A stretch of 64,000 nt of DNA from Kriegella aquimaris (GTDB lineage: Bacteria > Bacteroidota > Bacteroidia > Flavobacteriales > Flavobacteriaceae): contig NZ_FNGV01000008.1 of NCBI RefSeq assembly GCF_900103215.1, positions 124,001 to 188,000 of the forward strand, in the 5' to 3' direction. Below the pieces are notes generated by a model that was not told the DNA's origin, ran no database searches, and saw only the letters and a list, made by a program, of their open reading frames with translations. The first letter of the stretch is position 1. Each line of letters begins with the position of its first letter. Below, in pieces: positions 18,233-25,753 of this stretch. The position numbers and the translations under genes are program-made.

Positions 18233-18766
18233 TTATAGCGCCGTTATACTACTAACTGTAATTCCGATAAAGCAATCGTCCATACAACCTTTCTTAACAT
18301 AGCCGGAAGTAGAGATTAACCCATTGTTTTTTGTCTCGAAGTATGTCGTTGCATCATTTCTTTTTATTAGCCATTCCTGTTTGGCCTTTTCATAGATTTC
18401 ATCAAGGGTCAATGCAGGGGAGGCGCTTGTAAATTCGTGTTCTGAACTATTAATATTATTTTTATCCTCAGTCCATTCCAATTGGTCCACAGGAATAAAA
18501 TCTTCTGCACCAGATGTGTATCTGAAATCTCGTTCAATAATTACCCCGTTAGAAACAGTTATGGTAGTTTGCCATCCATAAGTAGTTAAAAGGGAACCAT
18601 TAAGAACTACATATTTATATGAATTATTTGATGCGTTTCTAAAATCTATCCAAGCCTTCTCGCTATTTTCAAATTCACTTTGATAAACTAAATCGTCATC
18701 CGAGGAGCAAGAAGATATTAAACTGCTGACTAATAGTAATGTAATTATAAAAATATTGTTTTTCAT
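18233..18766 (-). CDS. Small lipoprotein, possibly DUF6174-like
   Basis: About 177 residues from the ATG at 18766, which places a signal sequence with lipobox LISSC directly at the N-terminus; the earlier ATG at 18808 would bury it. After an acidic SSDDD linker, the mature domain contains a WIDFRNASNNSYKYV stretch, an ITVSNGVII strand, LTLDEIYEKA and two cysteines in KKGCMDDCF. This vaguely resembles DUF6174 proteins, but I would not assign it firmly. Probably anchored in an envelope membrane; function unknown. It sits downstream of the lyase gene on the same strand, 165 bases away. Confidence 0.7.
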   Translation of the reverse strand: MKNNIFIITLLLVSSLISSCSSDDDLVYQSEFENSEKAWIDFRNASNNSYKYVVLNGSLLTTYGWQTTITVSNGVIIERDFRYTSGAEDFIPVDQLEWTEDKNNINSSEHEFTSASPALTLDEIYEKAKQEWLIKRNDATTYFETKNNGLISTSGYVKKGCMDDCFIGITVSSITAL

Positions 18767-18931
18767 AAATTCGTTTCTTAGACTATTGTCCAATAGATGC
18801 GAATTCATCCCTATAGTTGCGCCAAATTGTTTTCAATAATAGGGCCTAGTAACATTTAATCTGCTTATTAAAGTGGGTTTAGTTTATCGATTACTCCCTC
18901 CAATATTTGATTACCTTGCCTGCGAAATATT

Positions 18932-20872
18932 TTACAAATTGTATTTTACAATTCGTTTTTTACCGTTTTCTGTTACGGTAATTTGAAGGTGGTCATGACT
19001 TACTTTTGAAAGGGTATCAAGTTTTACTTTGATATCGGGTATTTCTTTTTCGTAAGGTGTTACTAAGGTTGTAAAGTGCACTGGCTGCTGTGCGCTTGTC
19101 TTTTTTAATCGATAGCGAAAGGCCGGCCTGGGTTCTTTTTTGGTGTATTCAAACGATACCCAGCCTTCTTCCTCCGATAGTTCCAGCCCCTTTTGTTTTT
19201 GTGTACGCACGAGTACATTCCAACCTTCCTTAAAATCAGAATTAACGGAAAAACGGTTGTGGTCGAATACAGCGTTACCGGGAGCGAGTTGAAAATGCAA
19301 ATCAATATCGCCGGTGGCTTTTCCTATGGCTTCGTCAACAATGACAAAATATCTTTTGTCTACAAAAAATACGGAGCGTCGATGCGTGAGCTGATCATAG
19401 CCGGCATTTTCAACAACTAAGATGTCAAGGTCTTCGCCTGGTTGCCAGAGGAGCAATTTCGGATCGTACTGTGTGTTTTCCCCATTTAGGGTAAGTGTTT
19501 GGTGTGATTTGGTCTGTCTGAACCATTTGCGGCCCTCGGGATTACCACTGTAAATGTAACTTCCCGAATCGGGCATCAGTGTTCGTCCACCGGCATACAG
19601 GGTAAAGGTTCCGTTATCAGGCTGGCAATGTCCGCCCCCATTCGGACCACATTTTAATACCATACTCACGGCATTCTTGTTCCACCCGCTTCTCAGCGAA
19701 TACAACCCGCTTTCTTCCAAAGCATAGGCCTTTTGTTCTGGTGCTGTTCCCTGTGTGCCACCTGTTGCGAGAAAAAGAAAATCCTTACGGTTAAAACGAT
19801 CAGACCAATCTTTGAATTTCTCCGAATATTGCATAGGCTCCCCTGCCCAAGCATCGCCGAACTGCGCATTTGTTCCATCGGGAAGCCCTAATTTCATAGG
19901 GACTTCGCACATTTTCTCTAGACTGTTGATAAACGATGCAGGAAATGCACTTTCCAGACCATTTAATTTGGCCAATTCATAGGTTCTATAAAACCATCCG
20001 ATACTGCCTATGTGGTAGCCCATGGCTAGTTCCCGCTGGTGTCCGTCGGCATTTACCTGTAGGCTCATTTCTTTGTTGAGTCGAAGAATTGCTTCGGATT
20101 TCCATTTCTGCGAATTTTTAAATTCAGGAAAGGTAAATGCAATAAAGGCCATGCCTTCCGCTTCCATCAGCGCCCAATTACTGCCCGAACTATAGGTCGT
20201 CATCAAGAATTCAGCATGTTCATAGCAGCTGTTCATAAATGCCACCAATACCTCTGGGGTAAAATGTTCCGATTTGATAAATTGATGGAATAGGCCCGTC
20301 CAACTGCGGCCCCGAATACCTGCTTCGATGGAGCGCCATGCGTATTTATGAGCCTCGTCTCGCGGATTTTTGTTTGTCCAGTCGACTAGTTGGGCACACC
20401 ATTCTTTGGCAAAGCGCTCATCGCTCGTTTTGGCGTAGACCTTTCCCATGGCATTCCAAAAATACATGCGATTGAGTTGCCATACCCATTCGTTATCGGG
20501 CACGGGTCTGGAATTCCAGTCGATATCATCACCACAAAAATGAGAGGGGTATGCCGGTTGCCCAACAAATACATGCTTAAGGGCATCGTTTGCCCATTTT
20601 TTATCCTTTTCGGAAATATTAATATCTGAGGAACCTTCCGTAACGGGGTGTTTTACAAAGCTTCTTTTCTTGTAGTATTTCAAGAGTTCTTTCCCTGTCG
20701 CTTCAAGGTTATCTTGTTTAGACACTACATGTAGCCCTGCATTTTCCAAATTTAGACGGTTCAAAAGCATCTCGGTCTCCGTCGTAAAATCGCTCGATTG
20801 ACCTTTAACTAATGGCGCAATGCATAGTAAGCTTAATACAAATAGAACTCTTGTTTTAAATAAAATGGACAT
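18932..20872 (-). CDS. Heparinase II/III-type polysaccharide lyase (PL12-like)
   Basis: 646 residues with a signal peptide ending PLVKG. The N-terminal alpha/alpha toroid (about residues 30-370) and a C-terminal beta-sandwich domain match the heparinase III layout. Expected catalytic residues are visible: Asn in GSNWALMEAEG, Tyr in MGYHIGSIGWFYR, and the metal/catalytic His blocks GGGHCQPDNGTF and KSHQTLTLNG. Such lyases cleave uronic-acid-containing polysaccharides (heparan-type glycosaminoglycans or related sulfated or uronate polymers) by beta-elimination in the periplasm. The substrate in a marine flavobacterium could differ from heparin. It starts 12 bases after the aldo/keto reductase, so they are very likely one operon. 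Confidence 0.9.
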   Translation of the reverse strand: MSILFKTRVLFVLSLLCIAPLVKGQSSDFTTETEMLLNRLNLENAGLHVVSKQDNLEATGKELLKYYKKRSFVKHPVTEGSSDINISEKDKKWANDALKHVFVGQPAYPSHFCGDDIDWNSRPVPDNEWVWQLNRMYFWNAMGKVYAKTSDERFAKEWCAQLVDWTNKNPRDEAHKYAWRSIEAGIRGRSWTGLFHQFIKSEHFTPEVLVAFMNSCYEHAEFLMTTYSSGSNWALMEAEGMAFIAFTFPEFKNSQKWKSEAILRLNKEMSLQVNADGHQRELAMGYHIGSIGWFYRTYELAKLNGLESAFPASFINSLEKMCEVPMKLGLPDGTNAQFGDAWAGEPMQYSEKFKDWSDRFNRKDFLFLATGGTQGTAPEQKAYALEESGLYSLRSGWNKNAVSMVLKCGPNGGGHCQPDNGTFTLYAGGRTLMPDSGSYIYSGNPEGRKWFRQTKSHQTLTLNGENTQYDPKLLLWQPGEDLDILVVENAGYDQLTHRRSVFFVDKRYFVIVDEAIGKATGDIDLHFQLAPGNAVFDHNRFSVNSDFKEGWNVLVRTQKQKGLELSEEEGWVSFEYTKKEPRPAFRYRLKKTSAQQPVHFTTLVTPYEKEIPDIKVKLDTLSKVSHDHLQITVTENGKKRIVKYNL

Positions 20873-20884
20873 CCAGTATTTTTA

Positions 20885-21901
20885 TTATCCCAATATCTCT
20901 TTTATCTCTTTGAGCTCCGCTTCACTGAAATCTATATTGTCAAGGGCTTTTAAGTTATCGAGCAATTGAGCTTCACGGCTAACGCCTATAAGTACCGTTG
21001 AAATACGGTGGTCTTTGAGTAGCCATGCGATGGCCATTTGAGCCAGACTCTGCCCCCGTTTTTCGGCCACTTTGTTAAGGCTGCCGACTTTTTCGAGAAC
21101 TTCGGGAGTTATTTGATCTTTCTTTAAGTAGCGGCCATCTTTGCTGGCGCGACTATCCTCTGGAATACCTTTTAGGTATTTATTGGTCAGAATACCTTGT
21201 TCGAGTGGCGAGAAGGCTATGGATCCCATTCCCTGTTTTTCCAATTCGTCCAATAACCCGTCTTCAACCCAGCGGTCAAACATATTATAACGGGGTTGGT
21301 GAATCAATAAGGGTGTTCCCAAATCTTTCATGATTTTGGCGGCCTTGGCGGTCAATGCTGCAGGGTACTGTGAAATACCCGCATATAACGCTTTACCTGA
21401 TTGAACAAGATGATGCAATGCTCCCATGGTTTCCTCCAAAGGAGTGTCGGGGTCCGGTCTATGATGATAGAAAATATCAACGTATTCTAAACCCATTCGT
21501 TTCAGGCTTTGATTCGCCGAAGCGATTAAATATTTGCGCGAACCAAAATTACCGTACGGCCCTGGCCACATATCCCAACCCGCTTTGCTGGAGATGATGA
21601 GTTCATCGCGATAGGGTTTAAAATCTTTTTGAAAAATACGGCCAAAGTTTTCTTCGGCCGCACCAAATGGGGGTCCATAATTATTGGCCAAATCAAAATG
21701 GGTAATTCCGTTGTCGAACGCGCAACGTAATAAACTACGACCTACGGTCAAGTCATCGGTGTGACCGAAATTATGCCATAGTCCCAAAGATAATAGCGGT
21801 AAAAGAATACCACTTTTGCCACAGCGACGGTATTGCATGGTATTATAACGTGCGGTATTTGCCTGATAAAGGTCAAAATGGAAGGCGTCATTTATTTTCA
21901 T
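20885..21901 (-). CDS. yghZ: Aldo/keto reductase (YghZ/L-glyceraldehyde-3-phosphate reductase type)
   Basis: About 338 residues from the ATG at 21901; the upstream codons from 21991 lack family similarity. The aldo/keto reductase tetrad is present: Asp in THFDLANNYG, Tyr in the same block, Lys in IISSKAGWDM and His in DIFYHHRPD. The segment YGPPFGAAEENFGRIF is characteristic of the YghZ/Gpr subgroup, which uses NADPH to reduce aldehydes such as glyceraldehyde-3-phosphate and methylglyoxal. It sits in an operon with the PL12-like lyase, which suggests it reduces an aldehyde or sugar released during polysaccharide breakdown; this is inference. Confidence 0.9.
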   Translation of the reverse strand: MKINDAFHFDLYQANTARYNTMQYRRCGKSGILLPLLSLGLWHNFGHTDDLTVGRSLLRCAFDNGITHFDLANNYGPPFGAAEENFGRIFQKDFKPYRDELIISSKAGWDMWPGPYGNFGSRKYLIASANQSLKRMGLEYVDIFYHHRPDPDTPLEETMGALHHLVQSGKALYAGISQYPAALTAKAAKIMKDLGTPLLIHQPRYNMFDRWVEDGLLDELEKQGMGSIAFSPLEQGILTNKYLKGIPEDSRASKDGRYLKKDQITPEVLEKVGSLNKVAEKRGQSLAQMAIAWLLKDHRISTVLIGVSREAQLLDNLKALDNIDFSEAELKEIKEILG

Positions 21902-22026
21902 AGTGTAGTTTTTTCGGTAATTACTATTCTTATAATACTTGTCGAAGTAAATTGCCCATACGAATTCTGAATATATACGAATATAAAGCAATCGAACTGA
22001 AATGTTCCATTGCTTAGGGCCCTAAA

Positions 22027-23601
22027 TTAATCATAACCGTGATATAGGTATAAAGCACCATAAGACCAATTCGGACCTTCTAAACCCGGATAGTTCAACC
22101 TATCCATCATTAAGGCGACATAACGAAAGGGATAGCCTTCTGGCAATTGAACGACATTGGGCCAAACCCTTGTCCCCGAGTTCCAGTCCCATGGAGGTAA
22201 ATCCATTTTTAAGGTACCTGCCTCTTTAAGGTCGGGATAAGTATAGATGTAAATTTCACGTTCTTTACTTCCAGAAAAACAATATCGTTTATTTCCTATT
22301 TTTTGAATGGAAGTACCCGTGGAATTATGCGTAACCGGACCAGCAATTCGTCGATAACCTTTATTCCAAAACTCCGATTCTAACATGATAGCTTTGTAAC
22401 CCTCCTGATTTTCACAAGTCAGGATGCGCCATTTGTTGGCCGTAGTATCAAATAAAATATGCGGGTCTTCAATATCGCCTACAATGCCGAACGGAGTTGC
22501 CTTCATTACAGAGAACCCAAAACGAGGGTCTTTTCTGCTCTCCACGGCCAAAAGTTGTTTTTCTTCTTCTTTGGGACGTGCAAGAGCACTAAATCCGGTG
22601 GTCAAACCCCGCCATAGACCTTCTTGTCGATCAAAGAAAATATGAGACGCCACTTCATTTCTTAGGAGTCCGTCATTACGGTCAAATAGAATAATACCTT
22701 CAAACTTGATATCGAACACGGTAGGGTCGAGGCTAAAAACACCTTGAAGATGATGGGGGAGTGCACGACCCCTGATGCTCATGGTGTACCAAAGCCGATC
22801 TTGGTCGAGCAAAGGTTCACCGTCTTCATAGGTGATAGCCCGTATATCGGCCAAGCCCATACCGCTGCTCAAAGCCGATGCCACCTTAGTAACGCGTAGC
22901 TGTCCATTCGTAATATTCAGATACAAAGAAGAATGAAATGTATTGATATATTCCTTTTTGCGTAAATCAATATGCTGATTAAAATCGCTTTGTCCTATAG
23001 GTGTGGGCAAACCGTCACGTTGGGCAAACAATGTCAGTCCGCTACCCAACATTTGAAGGATAAGTTTACCACCTACCGTTCCTTGTTTGCCATTTTTCGT
23101 GGCGATGGATTCATTTGAAATCGTCTGGGAGTTTTTAACGACTTTTTGATTTACATCAACTAGTTGACCGCTCTTGTACTTAATCGTAATGAAAAACTGG
23201 GCTGTCTTTTTGGCGTCCGAGAACTCAAAACCGATAGCACCTTCACCCGTGCAGTAGGCTAAATCTATTGTGTAAGTTGCAAAAGGGTTAAAACCTCCGA
23301 ACCATATTGAAGTTTGCGTCTCTTTTTTCGATTTAATCGACAGTTGATTGTTAATGCAAACTACTTCGGCATGATCGTCTAAATAATTTTGAACGGGGTA
23401 CATGACCGACATTTCAATGACCTCATTGGGGTTTAATACGGCCAGCGGAATGCTTTGATCGGCGTCAAATACCAATCTGCGGACCCCCTGCCGCACAAAT
23501 TTGATGTTATCGGGCGCAACCTCACTCTGTGCTGATAAATCTGAGAAACCGATAAGGGCAAGAAAGAGGAAAAAAGGAATCGATGTAAACTTATGCATCA
23601 C
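22027..23601 (-). CDS. Secreted beta-propeller-like protein, possible glycoside hydrolase
   Basis: 524 residues with a signal peptide ending FSDLSAQ. The N-terminal about 170 residues form a beta-rich carbohydrate-binding-like region. The remainder has repeated short blocks (IEDPHILFDTTANKWRILTC, FDRNDGLL, KGYRRIAGP, NRYCFSGS) reminiscent of the five-bladed propellers of GH43, GH32 and GH117 enzymes, where acidic residues lie at blade ends. I cannot assign a CAZy family. It is followed 125 bases downstream by the aldo/keto reductase and the lyase, so a saccharide role is plausible. Confidence 0.7.
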   Translation of the reverse strand: MMHKFTSIPFFLFLALIGFSDLSAQSEVAPDNIKFVRQGVRRLVFDADQSIPLAVLNPNEVIEMSVMYPVQNYLDDHAEVVCINNQLSIKSKKETQTSIWFGGFNPFATYTIDLAYCTGEGAIGFEFSDAKKTAQFFITIKYKSGQLVDVNQKVVKNSQTISNESIATKNGKQGTVGGKLILQMLGSGLTLFAQRDGLPTPIGQSDFNQHIDLRKKEYINTFHSSLYLNITNGQLRVTKVASALSSGMGLADIRAITYEDGEPLLDQDRLWYTMSIRGRALPHHLQGVFSLDPTVFDIKFEGIILFDRNDGLLRNEVASHIFFDRQEGLWRGLTTGFSALARPKEEEKQLLAVESRKDPRFGFSVMKATPFGIVGDIEDPHILFDTTANKWRILTCENQEGYKAIMLESEFWNKGYRRIAGPVTHNSTGTSIQKIGNKRYCFSGSKEREIYIYTYPDLKEAGTLKMDLPPWDWNSGTRVWPNVVQLPEGYPFRYVALMMDRLNYPGLEGPNWSYGALYLYHGYD

Positions 23602-23644
23602 CTATATTAAAAGGGTTCTAAAATATCTCGGATTTATCGCTTTG

Positions 23645-24289
23645 CTAAATGTATTTATGCGAACCATCGCATTGCGGCAATTTTTTAGATTGGCCACACG
23701 TACAATCATTGATTCCTATTCCGTCGAGAATTCGTTTCCGATATTTTTCAACCCGTGCTACTCTGGTTTTAGACTGTTTGGGTGCGGAAAAAAAGAGATT
23801 GTATGCCCTTTGACGACCAGGAGTTAAAGCTTCAAAAGCAGATTTCAAAGTGGGAGATTCATCGAGTTTCTGCTGGAATTCTTCGGGAAATACAAGATTT
23901 GTGCTTTGTTTTAAATTTACTTTGAGTCCTGCCCTTTCTATTTCAATGGCCTCATAAATATAGGCTTTTATGAGCGGTTCCGCTGTGACAATTTCTTGAA
24001 CATCGGTGAATTTAAGCATTCGAACAGATTGAGAGTTTTCTCCAGGAGCTACTAGCAGACCGTGTACATCTTTCAATAAAACTCCTTTAAAGAAACTAAG
24101 TGAAAAGTAGGCTTTAAAACTACCCAATAAGGCGATGTTGTGCTGCTTAAATGTGTAACAGGGTGTTCGCCACTTTAATTCTTCGGTAAGATTACAATCA
24201 ATAAGTATTGTTCTTAATTGTTGCAGTTCTTCCCGCCACTTTGAGGCAGCTTTAAAATATTCGTCAACCTTGGGGTTTGTTTCATTCAT
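23645..24289 (-). CDS. YdeI-like (DUF1801) protein with C-terminal CDGSH motif
   Basis: 214 residues. Residues 1-110 are the DUF1801/YdeI domain (VDEYFKAASKWREEL, LKWRTPCYTFK, LLGSFKAYFSLSFFKG), and 120-185 the YdeI OmdA-like helical part (FQQKLDESPTLKSAFEALTPGRQRAY). The last about 20 residues contain C196-T-C198-x2-S201-x3-P205-x-C207-D208-G209-S210-H211, exactly the CDGSH iron-sulfur signature (three Cys plus one His, binding a 2Fe-2S cluster). The substrate or partner is unknown. It lies alone between the propeller protein and the deacylase gene. I have the impression that similar C-terminal tails occur in other Bacteroidota members, but this needs a search. Confidence 0.88.
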   Translation of the reverse strand: MNETNPKVDEYFKAASKWREELQQLRTILIDCNLTEELKWRTPCYTFKQHNIALLGSFKAYFSLSFFKGVLLKDVHGLLVAPGENSQSVRMLKFTDVQEIVTAEPLIKAYIYEAIEIERAGLKVNLKQSTNLVFPEEFQQKLDESPTLKSAFEALTPGRQRAYNLFFSAPKQSKTRVARVEKYRKRILDGIGINDCTCGQSKKLPQCDGSHKYI

Positions 24290-24445
24290 CTATTACAAGT
24301 CTTGAATAAGATATTTTTGCTGATTAAATTAAGAATTATTCTGCTACTTCTAAATAGTTTAGTTTATATAAAATCGGTCATTTTTTAGAGATGCTTACCG
24401 TTTTACGTTGATTGACACATCTTTTAAAAGTCAAATTCATTATTC

Positions 24446-24464
24446 TTAGCTCGCTAAGAGCTAA
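24446..24464 (-). terminator. Short hairpin between the YdeI-like and deacylase genes
   Basis: A 7-bp perfect stem (TTAGCTC / GAGCTAA) with a 5-base loop, about 90 bases after the deacylase stop. The minus-strand sequence after it is A/T-rich but not a clean U tract, so the terminator call is tentative. Confidence 0.35.
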
Positions 24465-24553
24465 AATTTTTGGAGGACTTCTTAAACATGTCCATGTTTT
24501 AGATTTAGGAGTTATTTGCCCTATTTGGTACAGCCCATATTACTCACTTTTCC

Positions 24554-25753
24554 TTAAAACCATTTTTCTTGACAATAATCTTGCTTTTTTGACCGATATT
24601 CTCTGTTTTTAATGAGTAAATGGTGCTGGTCGATTTGTTTACTTCGGTATCCAAAAAGGTGGAATAGCTTTTTAGAAATAAACCTGGCTATGCGAAGGTC
24701 GACAACCATTGTATCCCTTAGTTTTGAATCCCATTTTACACCAGGGAATAATACAAAAACGCGGTCTATCATATACTTTCTTAAGATACTTGAAAGCCAT
24801 AAAAAAAATTTTGGTATTTTTCTTATCAAGAAATAACCGTCGCTACCTTGATTTTGGTAGAGCGGCATGAATATTATGGACTTCTCTTTTGAATAGATGG
24901 CGTTTCCATTGATTGTAGCCAGATTTTCATTTCTATCAATAGATTGAAAATTCGAAAAGCCCGGTTTCATAACAAAGTGTTCATTTTCATTTACATTAAA
25001 TCTATTATAAATTTCATAAAATGCCGGGTGCTTTGGCATGATTGAATTCCAAATTGATAGGTATTGGTCATATTCTATAGCTTTTTGATTTAGGGCATTC
25101 GAAAAAACAAGTGATAGGTAGATGAAAATCTTATGGTTTGTTATCGAAACTAGTTCATCATGTTGTCCTGCTTCAAATCCGAATGAAACATAACCTAGTT
25201 CATTGATGTAACTCAAAAGAGGGCCATCGAGATATTCTTCGATACCTAGAATGAGTGGAACGGGATACTGAGAGGTGAACTTTCTGTTTATCAGGCTATC
25301 ATTTACGGTTATAAATGGAACGGTTTCGCTAGACGTAGTATGGAGGTCAAAAAAATAAAATGGCCCTGTTTCGGTATCCAAAATGCCTTGTAGCAATTCG
25401 AATATTTCAAGTTGTTGCTTTTCATCTTCGTTTTTTGGACTGACACCTTCCTTTTTAAGTGCCTCCATTCTATGGGCGCTCCACAATCGATTCAGGTCCG
25501 CTTTATGATATCGTACCGATCTTTCAAGCGCCCAAAGGTTGCCACTTATTGCAATAAATGAACCTGAAAGGTCTTTTTGTTTATGCCCTAGCTCTTGAAC
25601 TACCTGATGCAATGCAAAAACACTGGCGGGCTCATTTCCATGAATACCTCCAAAAAATATTAAGCATGGCCCTGGCGTCTTGCCATCAACTCTTCCGATA
25701 ATACGATTGACATGAATCGTTTCACCCAGTGCTTTACTATGAACTTTAGTCAT
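24554..25753 (-). CDS. Aspartoacylase / succinylglutamate desuccinylase-family deacylase
   Basis: 399 residues. The M14-type zinc carboxypeptidase fold of AspA/AstE is shown by H38 and E41 (GGIHGNEPAS), the DLNR motif around residue 86, and H138 in FFDLHTTSSETVPF; these form the zinc site and substrate-carboxylate clamp. Family members remove an acyl group from an N-acyl amino acid such as N-acetylaspartate or N-succinylglutamate. The C-terminal about 150 residues extend beyond the catalytic core. The start overlaps the last 8 bases of the GCS2-CBS gene, so translation is probably coupled and the substrate may be the product of that ligase; this is inferred. Confidence 0.88.
   Translation of the reverse strand: MTKVHSKALGETIHVNRIIGRVDGKTPGPCLIFFGGIHGNEPASVFALHQVVQELGHKQKDLSGSFIAISGNLWALERSVRYHKADLNRLWSAHRMEALKKEGVSPKNEDEKQQLEIFELLQGILDTETGPFYFFDLHTTSSETVPFITVNDSLINRKFTSQYPVPLILGIEEYLDGPLLSYINELGYVSFGFEAGQHDELVSITNHKIFIYLSLVFSNALNQKAIEYDQYLSIWNSIMPKHPAFYEIYNRFNVNENEHFVMKPGFSNFQSIDRNENLATINGNAIYSKEKSIIFMPLYQNQGSDGYFLIRKIPKFFLWLSSILRKYMIDRVFVLFPGVKWDSKLRDTMVVDLRIARFISKKLFHLFGYRSKQIDQHHLLIKNREYRSKKQDYCQEKWF

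Noticed and set aside
22014-22025. Perfect 12-base palindrome TTAGGGCCCTAA beside the propeller gene's end
   Set aside because: No loop for a hairpin terminator and no nearby binding-protein gene; a palindrome of this length is not significant alone.
24412-24612. 66-codon plus-strand frame between the YdeI-like and deacylase genes
   Set aside because: It overlaps the deacylase 3' end in the antisense direction and has no family resemblance.
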